NCBI GenBank assembly: GCA_964595785.1
Contig: CAZQRO010000062.1
Span: 1-12,210, forward strand
Origin: Bovifimicola sp964595785
GTDB taxonomy: Bacteria > Bacillota > Clostridia > Lachnospirales > Lachnospiraceae
Direction of reading: 5' to 3'
Length of the DNA stretch: 12,210 bases
Part shown: piece by piece, positions 6,790 to 12,210 of the stretch
Layout of the letters: every line of letters begins with the position of its first letter
Position numbering within the stretch: the first letter of the stretch is position 1
Translations under genes and position numbers: made by a program
Notes under the pieces: model-generated
What the model saw: the letters and a program-made list of their open reading frames with translations, nothing else
Database searches by the model: none
Told to the model about the DNA's origin: nothing

Positions 6790-8100
6790 ATGTTATACTA
6801 CATATTAGGAATACTGGCTGTTGTGGCTATTCATCTTGTGACATTTTTAAAGTGTTATGAGAATGAAATTGAAGTAAACTGGCTGCATATGTGCCTTTCA
6901 GTTGGATTTTCATGTTACATAGTCTTTTTAATTGAATATTTTCATGATAATGTAATAGAAAATGGAATTGGTCTGATGAAATTGGTTTTATTCTATATTC
7001 CTATAGGATTATTAATGCCAATAATATACAGAAGATTTAAATATTTTCTGATGGATATTCTTTATATAATCTGTGTAAATATATTTATAACGTTATTACA
7101 GTTTATCCATTGTGGAAAAGTGAATTTTATGAATATACTATTTTCACTTTTTGGCGTTTTGGTAGGATTTGTGTTTAGCATAATTATAAATGAAGTAATT
7201 CCTGAATTAAGAAAGAAATGCATTATTAAAAAAAGAAAAAAGAAGATAACATATCTGTCATTCGAAGCAGAGACATTGGTAATTACCGTGTTTGCATTGT
7301 TTTTTGCAGTAGCGGGTATTGAACAGGTTTCAGGCAGAGATTTTGAGGAAAGATTAAAAGGTACTGCCATTAACGAGAATAAAGATGTATATGAGAATAT
7401 TTATTATGCAGATAAGGATAAATATAAAAGATATGATACATATGCTAAATCACATTCGGACATGTCTTTAGAAGATGTGGTATGGAGAGTAGATGCTAAC
7501 TTGGATCAGAAATTTTATGATGAATCATATACAACAACTGTTGATAAAGAAAGTTCTTCACCACTTCTTGTCAATAAGTACAACAAGGTATCAGAAGAGT
7601 TCGAACCAAAAAAATTAGTAACAATAGAAGGTAAATATGTGGCAACACAGGCTACAACTGATGCTTATCATGACATGATAGATGATATGGAAGAATTGGG
7701 AATGAAGATATATATTGTATCCTCATACCGAAGTATTGATTATCAGGAGAATCTTTATAATTATTACTTGAAAAATGACAGTAAAGAAGAAGTTGATACT
7801 TACAGCTCAAGGCCTGGATATAGTGAACATCATACAGGCAGGGCATTAGATATCAGCCAGGTTGTTAATAATCTTAATGTATTTGAAGGCAGTGACGAGG
7901 CGGGATGGGTCTATGAGAACTGCTATAAATATGGTTTTATTGTAAGATATAAGGATAACCAGACAGATGTAACGGGATATATATTTGAGCCATGGCATAT
8001 TACATATGTTGGTAAAGAGATAGCACAGACAATGCATGATGAAAGTATAGAAACTTTAGAAGAATATGTAGTTAAATATGTTGACCACAAAAATAATTAG
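6790..8100 (+). CDS. VanZ-like membrane domain fused to VanY-type D-alanyl-D-alanine carboxypeptidase
   Basis: The 436-residue protein has two parts. Residues 1-180 hold about six membrane segments (near 3-20, 32-50, 62-80, 86-106, 114-134, 158-177), with VanZ-like text: LVLFYIPIGLLMP, ITLLQF and ILFSLFGVLVGFVF. The basic run at 141-152 sets the loop before the last segment in the cytoplasm, so the C-terminal part faces outside. Residues 255-425 are an M15B peptidase that removes the terminal D-Ala of peptidoglycan stems: PLLVNKYN (259-266), SSYRS (311-315), the zinc motif S345-x-H347-xx-G350-x-A352-x-D354, and EPWH (400-403) giving the catalytic Glu and third zinc ligand. Catalytic residues are intact. 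AGGTGA at 6779-6784, overlapping the upstream stop, is the ribosome binding site, which implies coupling. VanZ assignment is moderate, VanY strong. Glycopeptide resistance is not implied. Confidence 0.87.
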   Translation: MLYYILGILAVVAIHLVTFLKCYENEIEVNWLHMCLSVGFSCYIVFLIEYFHDNVIENGIGLMKLVLFYIPIGLLMPIIYRRFKYFLMDILYIICVNIFITLLQFIHCGKVNFMNILFSLFGVLVGFVFSIIINEVIPELRKKCIIKKRKKKITYLSFEAETLVITVFALFFAVAGIEQVSGRDFEERLKGTAINENKDVYENIYYADKDKYKRYDTYAKSHSDMSLEDVVWRVDANLDQKFYDESYTTTVDKESSSPLLVNKYNKVSEEFEPKKLVTIEGKYVATQATTDAYHDMIDDMEELGMKIYIVSSYRSIDYQENLYNYYLKNDSKEEVDTYSSRPGYSEHHTGRALDISQVVNNLNVFEGSDEAGWVYENCYKYGFIVRYKDNQTDVTGYIFEPWHITYVGKEIAQTMHDESIETLEEYVVKYVDHKNN

Positions 8101-8143
8101 GGATAAAGATTATTTTTGACATTATCATACAAAATAAATCATC

Positions 8144-8172
8144 TGGACATAAAGTATTATAGATGATATAAT
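8144..8172 (+). promoter_or_regulatory. Promoter of queA
   Basis: TGGACA at 8144-8149 and a perfect TATAAT at 8167-8172 are 17 nt apart, and TGA at 8164-8166 gives an extended -10. Transcription would begin near 8179, which rules out the TTG at 8175 as a queA start. Confidence 0.8.
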
Positions 8173-8207
8173 TTTTGTTATTAAAAAGTAAGAGATTGAG
8201 AGATATT

Positions 8208-9248
8208 ATGAATAAGAATGAAATGAAGTTATCTGATTTTAATTATGATTTACCAAAGGAACTTATTGCACAGGATCCGTTAACTAACAGGGAAGCTTCA
8301 AGATTAATGTTACTTAATAAGGAAACAGGAGTAATTGAACATAAAATATTTAGTGATATAATTGATTATCTTAATCCGGGTGATTGTCTTGTTATTAATG
8401 ATACAAAAGTTATCCCGGCAAGACTTATAGGAATAAAGATTGGTACAGACGCACATATAGAGGTTCTTTTGCTTAAGAGAAAAGAAAATGATATATGGGA
8501 GGTACTTGTTAAACCCGGTAAGAAAGCACGTTCGGGCTGTAAGATTTCTTTTGGAGATGGTATGTTAACAGGAGAGATAATAGATGTGGTTGAAGAAGGT
8601 AATCGTTTGATTAAGTTTACCTATGAAGGTATTTTTGAAGAAATACTTGATAAACTTGGTGAGATGCCTCTTCCTCCATATATTACACACAAACTTGCTG
8701 ATAAGAACAGATATCAGACGGTTTACGCTAAACATGAAGGTTCAGCAGCAGCACCGACGGCAGGTCTGCATTTCACCGAAGAACTTCTTAAGAATATACA
8801 GGAAAAGGGTGTAATTATTGCAAGGGTTACACTGCATGTGGGGCTTGGAACGTTCAGACCTGTTAAGGTTGAAAATGTATTAGAACATCATATGCATTCT
8901 GAATTTTTTATTGTAGAAAAGGAAGCAGCAGATAAGATAAATGAAACTAAGAAGAATGGAGGAAGAATTATTTCCGTTGGAACTACCAGCTGCAGAACCT
9001 TAGAATCGGCTACAGATGAAAATGGAGTAATTCATCCAATGAGTAAAGAAACAGATATATTCATTTATCCGGGATATAAATTTAAGGCAATTGATGCATT
9101 GATTACGAACTTTCATTTGCCGGAATCCACATTACTTATGCTCGTTTCGGCACTTGCAGGGAAAGATAATATTATGAATGCATACAAGGAAGCTGTTAAT
9201 GAAAAATATAGATTTTTCAGTTTTGGAGATGCGATGTTTATAAACTAA
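8208..9248 (+). CDS. queA: S-adenosylmethionine:tRNA ribosyltransferase-isomerase
   Basis: QueA transfers the ribosyl part of SAM to 7-aminomethyl-7-deazaguanine in the wobble position of GUN-anticodon tRNAs to make epoxyqueuosine. The 346-residue product fits the family length. Recognisable blocks: MKLSDFNYDLPKELIAQDPL near the start, CLVINDTKVIPARL (60-73), LVKPGKKARSG (100-110), HEGSAAAPTAGLHFTEELL (176-194), LHVGLGTFRPV (209-219), VGTTSCRTLESA (257-268), YPGYKFKAIDALITNFHLPE (287-306) and FFSFGDAMFI at the end. ATG 8208 is preferred: a TTG at 8175 in frame lies upstream of the predicted transcript start. ATG 8223 (MKLSDF) is a possible alternative, matching the usual family N-terminus. 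The ribosome binding site is weak (AGAGA, 8199-8203). No tgt or other queuosine gene is adjacent. Confidence 0.97.
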   Translation: MNKNEMKLSDFNYDLPKELIAQDPLTNREASRLMLLNKETGVIEHKIFSDIIDYLNPGDCLVINDTKVIPARLIGIKIGTDAHIEVLLLKRKENDIWEVLVKPGKKARSGCKISFGDGMLTGEIIDVVEEGNRLIKFTYEGIFEEILDKLGEMPLPPYITHKLADKNRYQTVYAKHEGSAAAPTAGLHFTEELLKNIQEKGVIIARVTLHVGLGTFRPVKVENVLEHHMHSEFFIVEKEAADKINETKKNGGRIISVGTTSCRTLESATDENGVIHPMSKETDIFIYPGYKFKAIDALITNFHLPESTLLMLVSALAGKDNIMNAYKEAVNEKYRFFSFGDAMFIN

Positions 9249-9315
9249 AATTACAGGCAGTTATATTATGCAGTTATGGAATATGAGTTGAATGAAAATA
9301 TATTGTGAGGAGAAA

Positions 9316-9384
9316 ATGCTTTTGAAATTTATTCATTCACTTAAAGATATGCTGGGTTTTTCAGTATTAAAAAAAGCATGGTGA
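9316..9384 (+). CDS. Small ORF of 22 codons directly before the PilZ gene
   Basis: ATG at 9316 follows a strong GAGGAG (9307-9312). The 22-codon frame starts MLLKFIHSLKDML, ends SVLKKAW and stops at TGA 9382-9384. The composition, hydrophobic residues alternating with Lys and His, could form a short amphipathic helix at the membrane. The stop is 4 nt before the PilZ start, and the GGTGA around the stop is the only ribosome binding site of the PilZ gene, so translation of the peptide would feed PilZ translation. I know no family for it. It may be a functional small protein or just a coupling leader. Confidence 0.5.
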   Translation: MLLKFIHSLKDMLGFSVLKKAW

Positions 9385-9388
9385 TATA

Positions 9389-9748
9389 ATGACACAGGAA
9401 AGAAGAAGAGCTAACAGGATGGATATAGATGTAAGTATCCAATTGAATTCTGTAAGGAACAAAGGAAAAGTTGATAATTTAAACAAAGAAGCATTTGAAG
9501 TTGAGGTTGTTAATTTATCAAAAGATGGATTGGCATTTCAGAGTTCAGAAAAATTAGAACTCAATACATACTATGATACAACAGTACTGTTATGGACAAA
9601 GGAGAAATTTCAGACAGTAATTGAAATTGTACGTATGGAGAATTATGGAGAAGAGAAGACATTATACGGATGCAGATTTATTGGAATAATGCCTTCTGAC
9701 CAGTTGAAGATTCAGATATATGAAATGGTAAGTGAAATGGAGAACTAA
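9389..9748 (+). CDS. PilZ-domain protein, probable c-di-GMP receptor
   Basis: The 119-residue cytoplasmic protein is a single PilZ domain. The two binding motifs are present: RRANR (R6-xxx-R10) near the N-terminus and NLSKDG (42-47), the N/DxSxxG motif, followed by the beta-barrel strands and GCRFIGI near 94-100. PilZ proteins bind cyclic di-GMP and alter motility, surface polysaccharide or enzyme activity through a partner, which is not evident here. The start ATG has GGTGA at 9380-9384 overlapping the stop of the 22-codon ORF, so the two are probably coupled. It probably belongs to the transcript that begins before queA, since I see no terminator or clear promoter between them. A long inverted repeat ends the unit. 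Confidence 0.88.
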   Translation: MTQERRRANRMDIDVSIQLNSVRNKGKVDNLNKEAFEVEVVNLSKDGLAFQSSEKLELNTYYDTTVLLWTKEKFQTVIEIVRMENYGEEKTLYGCRFIGIMPSDQLKIQIYEMVSEMEN

Positions 9749-9754
9749 TAAATC

Positions 9755-9844
9755 CTATCAAAGAAACCAATCGTTTTAATTGATACATTCCTTGTCAAGT
9801 AGAAAATGGATGTATCAAATTGAGTACGATTGGTTTTTTGATAG
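9755..9844. terminator. Long imperfect inverted repeat between convergent genes, probable bidirectional terminator
   Basis: The two halves pair over nearly the whole 90 nt: CTATCAAA (9755-9762) with the TTTTTTGATAG end (9834-9844), ACCAATCGT (9766-9774) with ACGATTGGT (9826-9834), and TTGATACATTCC (9780-9791) with ATGTATCAA (9810-9818) and flanks. There are a few bulges and G-U pairs and a loop near 9791-9807. It sits between the PilZ gene (plus) and tyrA (minus), ending 45 nt from the tyrA stop. The T-run at 9834-9839 lies within the 3' arm, so it could terminate plus-strand transcripts on the inner ACCAATCGT stem. It is longer than an ordinary terminator and could also be a small mobile-element (MITE-like) relic. 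Confidence 0.65.
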
Positions 9845-9888
9845 AAATATATTTTGATATAAGAAAATTAATACTTGAAATACGGATT

Positions 9889-10989
9889 CTATTTGTGAAT
9901 ATATGTTTTATAGTTATATTTTTTTAACATTACATCTGCATTATCAACAGAATTCTGATTATAGAACTCAATTCTAAGAACGCCATCTTCAAACTCACGA
10001 TTGTGAATAATTCCAATATTTTTAATACTTATGTTATTTTGTGCGAGTATAGTTGCTATGATTGAAATAGCACCTGATTCGTCAATGATGTCACAATAAA
10101 TATCATATACTTTGTTGATGGGACCGCGTCTGTTATCAGAGAAAGAATTGCGGTATTCACGGCTCTTCATAAATAAATCATATACATAATCAGAGTTGTG
10201 TGCTGACACTGCATTCTTAATTTCCGTAAGTGAAGAGATATATGTATCGATTAAAGATACAATATTTTCACCATTAGAGGAACAAATCTGTTGCCACATA
10301 TCAGGAGACGAAGAAGCAATTCTTGTAATATCCTTAAATCCCCCGGCAGCAAGAAGTTTCATAGTCTCTGCTTCAGAATCATTGTCCTCAACCAGATTAA
10401 CCAGACTTGCGGCAATGAGATGTGGAACATGACTAATCGCTGCTACTGCATAATCGTGTTCTTTATAATTAAGCACAACAGGAATGGCACCAATAGATTT
10501 AACCAGTTCGTGAAATTCACTTATTTTGTCTTTTGGAGTATCCTTAGTAGGCGTAATGGCATAGTAAGCATTTTCTAAAAGGTAACTGTAAGAATTTTCA
10601 TAGCCTGTTTTCTCAGAACCAGCCATAGGATGTCCGCCTATAAAATTCTTAGTCAGTAATTTATTCTCAATGGCTTTATGTATATTGCCCTTAACACTTC
10701 CTACATCGGTTATAATACAATCATCCTTAATAATATTTTTAAGTAAATCTAAGTATGTTATGTTGTGTTCGACAGGAGTGCATAAGAAAATATAATCACA
10801 ATCAGAAAAAGTTTCATCTATTTTATCTGTTGCAATATCTGCGGTTTTGTCATTAACAGACGCAGTTCTGGCATTCTCACTTCGATTATAAGCAATTATT
10901 GTATGATTAGAGTGTATGCGCTTGATTCCTTTGGCAATTGAACCTCCAATCAGTCCAAGACCGATAAATCCTATTGTTAAATCTCTCAT
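9889..10989 (-). CDS. tyrA: Prephenate dehydrogenase with C-terminal ACT domain
   Basis: TyrA oxidatively decarboxylates prephenate to 4-hydroxyphenylpyruvate with NAD+, the committed step to tyrosine, in the cytoplasm. The 366-residue protein opens with a Rossmann fold, GFIGLGLIGGSIA (7-19). It continues with FLCTPVEHN (68-76), ITDVGSVKG (93-101), and GGHPMAGSEKTG (118-129), which contains the histidine expected in catalysis. Then come AISHVPHLIA (184-193) and GGFKDITRIASSSPDMW (216-232), with an arginine likely to contact prephenate. Residues from about 305 (GAISIIATILAQNNISIKN) form an ACT domain, usually the site of tyrosine feedback inhibition in Gram-positive TyrA. AAGGAG lies 11 nt before the ATG, rather far. 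It has its own perfect promoter and no T-box in its ~40-nt leader. Confidence 0.96.
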   Translation of the reverse strand: MRDLTIGFIGLGLIGGSIAKGIKRIHSNHTIIAYNRSENARTASVNDKTADIATDKIDETFSDCDYIFLCTPVEHNITYLDLLKNIIKDDCIITDVGSVKGNIHKAIENKLLTKNFIGGHPMAGSEKTGYENSYSYLLENAYYAITPTKDTPKDKISEFHELVKSIGAIPVVLNYKEHDYAVAAISHVPHLIAASLVNLVEDNDSEAETMKLLAAGGFKDITRIASSSPDMWQQICSSNGENIVSLIDTYISSLTEIKNAVSAHNSDYVYDLFMKSREYRNSFSDNRRGPINKVYDIYCDIIDESGAISIIATILAQNNISIKNIGIIHNREFEDGVLRIEFYNQNSVDNADVMLKKYNYKTYIHK

Positions 10990-11035
10990 TATAAGTCATT
11001 CTCCTTAGTTATTGAGATAGTAAATATCTTATGCG

Positions 11036-11064
11036 ATTATAACAATTTATAAAACTAATGTCAA
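11036..11064 (-). promoter_or_regulatory. Perfect consensus promoter of tyrA
   Basis: On the minus strand, TTGACA (11059-11064) and TATAAT (11036-11041) are separated by exactly 17 nt, so both hexamers and the spacer are consensus. The start would be near 11029, about 40 nt before the tyrA ATG. Confidence 0.9.
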
Positions 11065-11070
11065 TTTATC

Positions 11071-11099
11071 TTGAAAATAACAGAATAAACGAGTACAAT
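11071..11099 (+). promoter_or_regulatory. Divergent promoter toward the small-membrane-protein remnant and helicase gene
   Basis: TTGAAA (11071-11076) and TACAAT (11094-11099) are 17 nt apart. The -35 hexamers of this promoter and the tyrA promoter are only 6 nt apart, back to back. It may also supply the DEAD-box gene, for which I see no clear separate promoter. Confidence 0.65.
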
Positions 11100-11136
11100 A
11101 GAAAAGCAATTTTATTTATTGAGGAATGGTGCTACT

Positions 11137-11434
11137 ATGAAAAAAGCTGCATATAATTACAGGAAAGTATATGAGAGGTGGAGAAAACTCCTGTTAAAGG
11201 TATGCAATATTATAGTTATATATATTTATTATAGAAAGTGCAATGTATTTTGTATCGGATAAATATGGAATAATATTAATGGATAGAAAAGCGTATATGC
11301 TTAAGTATCTGATAGTTCCTTCAACATTGAATATGATTATTGTTCTTATCGGTAAACTATTTGAGAAGAATATGCCAAAGGATTCGGCAAGAACAGAACA
11401 ACTATTTATAAGTAAAGAGCCGCATAGACGGTAG
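11137..11434 (+). pseudogene. Probable frameshifted and truncated N-terminus of a membrane protein
   Basis: Two overlapping frames look like one broken gene. The first starts at ATG 11137 (GAGGAA at 11121-11126) and runs 41 codons to TAA 11260-11262. The second frame is open from 11216 to TAG 11432-11434. Joining them at TATATATAT (11217-11225), where loss of one TA unit or gain of one base gives exactly the needed shift, produces a smooth protein of about 98 residues: a basic N-terminus (YRKVYERWRKLL), a first membrane segment through NIIVIYIFIIESAMYF, a loop, and a second segment, YLIVPSTLNMIIVLIGKLF. It then stops at SKEPHRR, just before the helicase gene. It recalls N-termini of Lachnospiraceae membrane signalling proteins such as diguanylate cyclases, but this is only an impression. 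Alternatively these are two real small proteins. Confidence 0.5.
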
Positions 11435-11445
11435 AAAGAGGAAGA

Positions 11446-12210
11446 ATGAGCGAAACAAATAACAGTATTACAGAGACAGTAGAAATGAGATATGAAGATT
11501 CAAAAATTGATAATAGGCTTCTAAAAGGTATAAAAGAAATGGGATTTGAGGTGATGACACCTATTCAGGCACAGGCTATTCCATTATTATTAGAAGGAAA
11601 TGATATCATAGGACAGGCACAGACAGGAACAGGTAAGACTGCGGCATTTGGTATTCCTTTAATTCAGAATATTGATATTGAAGATAAGCATGTTCAGGCA
11701 ATTGTTTTATGTCCAACGAGGGAATTGGCAATTCAGGCAGCAGAAGAATTGAGAAAACTCGCCAAATTTACACATGGAATTAAGATTCTGCCAATTTATG
11801 GAGGACAGGATATTAATACACAGATAAGATCGTTAAAGGCGGGAGTACAGATAATAATCGGTACACCTGGAAGAGTTATGGATCATATGAGACGTCATAC
11901 TCTGAAAATGGACAATTTAAAAACCATGGTTCTTGATGAAGCCGATGAGATGCTTAATATGGGATTCAGAGAAGATATTGAAACTATTTTAAAGGGAATT
12001 CCTGAAGAACATCAGACAGCACTTTTTTCTGCAACAATGCCTAAGGCAATTATGGATATTACTAACGAGTATCAGAAAGATGCTAAACTTATTAAGATAA
12101 CAAGAAAAGAGTTAACTATTCCTTTAGTTAAACAGTACTATTATGAGGTTAACGGAAAGAGCAAGGCTGATGTTGTATGCAGATTGTTAGATTACTATAA
12201 TCCTAAGAGA
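11446..12210 (+). CDS. DEAD-box ATP-dependent RNA helicase, N-terminal part (3' end outside window)
   Basis: The first 255 codons of a CshA/DeaD-type helicase, open to the right edge. These enzymes unwind RNA using ATP in ribosome assembly, RNA decay and cold adaptation. The first RecA-like domain is complete: the Q motif region GFEVMTPIQAQAIP (33-46), motif I AQTGTGKT (58-65), Ia PTRELA (90-95), GG (119-120), Ib TPGR (140-143), motif II DEAD (164-167) and motif III SAT (195-197). The second domain begins near 228 and is cut, so any C-terminal extension that would separate CshA from DeaD/DbpA types is not visible. The ATG has AGAGGAAG at 11437-11444 immediately before it. It lies 11 nt after the membrane-protein remnant and may share its promoter. 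Confidence 0.96.
   Translation, partial: MSETNNSITETVEMRYEDSKIDNRLLKGIKEMGFEVMTPIQAQAIPLLLEGNDIIGQAQTGTGKTAAFGIPLIQNIDIEDKHVQAIVLCPTRELAIQAAEELRKLAKFTHGIKILPIYGGQDINTQIRSLKAGVQIIIGTPGRVMDHMRRHTLKMDNLKTMVLDEADEMLNMGFREDIETILKGIPEEHQTALFSATMPKAIMDITNEYQKDAKLIKITRKELTIPLVKQYYYEVNGKSKADVVCRLLDYYNPKR

Noticed and set aside
6790..8100. Glycopeptide resistance operon
   Set aside because: No vanH, ligase (vanA/B-type) or vanX gene nor VanRS pair is present. VanY-type carboxypeptidases are common housekeeping cell-wall enzymes in Firmicutes.
8116..8121. Perfect TTGACA after the VanZ-VanY gene
   Set aside because: No acceptable -10 hexamer lies 16-18 nt downstream. The TGGACA/TATAAT pair at 8144-8172 has exact spacing and explains queA transcription.
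8175..8207. TTG start extending queA by 11 codons
   Set aside because: It lies upstream of the predicted transcript start near 8179 and the added residues are not part of the QueA family N-terminus.

Overview
The window looks like a chromosomal stretch from a low-GC anaerobic Firmicute, most likely a Lachnospiraceae member (Lachnospira/Eubacterium eligens-like). This is inferred from the AT-rich composition, AGGAG-type ribosome binding sites, TTGACA/TATAAT promoters, a T-box leader, and the style of the Asd, PheS and TyrA proteins. No rRNA, tRNA, CRISPR array, insertion sequence or phage gene was seen.

Left part (1-4700): the 3' end of an archaeal-type aspartate-semialdehyde dehydrogenase gene (asd) is followed by an AT-rich spacer. 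A consensus promoter then drives a phenylalanine T-box leader (specifier UUC, TGGT bulge, 11-bp terminator), pheS and pheT. The pheS-pheT gap is 141 nt and contains a structured RNA candidate: an 11-bp stem whose loop can pair downstream as an H-type pseudoknot, wrapped around an 8-codon mini-ORF with its own ribosome binding site. A strong terminator follows pheT.

Middle part (4700-8100): an apparent four-gene run encodes a flavin-reductase-like protein, a stand-alone histidine phosphotransfer (HPt) protein, a membrane-anchored calcineurin-like phosphoesterase that overlaps the HPt gene by 8 nt, and a membrane protein that joins a VanZ-like domain to an extracellular VanY-type D,D-carboxypeptidase. 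The last two point to the cell surface. What the HPt protein does beside them is unknown.

Right part (8100-12210): queA (queuosine synthesis) has its own promoter. It is followed by a 22-codon small ORF abutting a PilZ (c-di-GMP receptor) gene. A long imperfect inverted repeat separates these from tyrA (prephenate dehydrogenase with ACT domain) on the minus strand. tyrA is transcribed from a perfect consensus promoter, divergent from a second promoter. The second promoter leads into a short membrane-protein remnant that appears frameshifted in a TA tract, and then a DEAD-box RNA helicase gene that runs off the right edge.

The best candidates for something undescribed are the pheS-pheT intergenic RNA, the HPt/phosphoesterase/VanZ-VanY cluster and the small ORF coupled to the PilZ gene.
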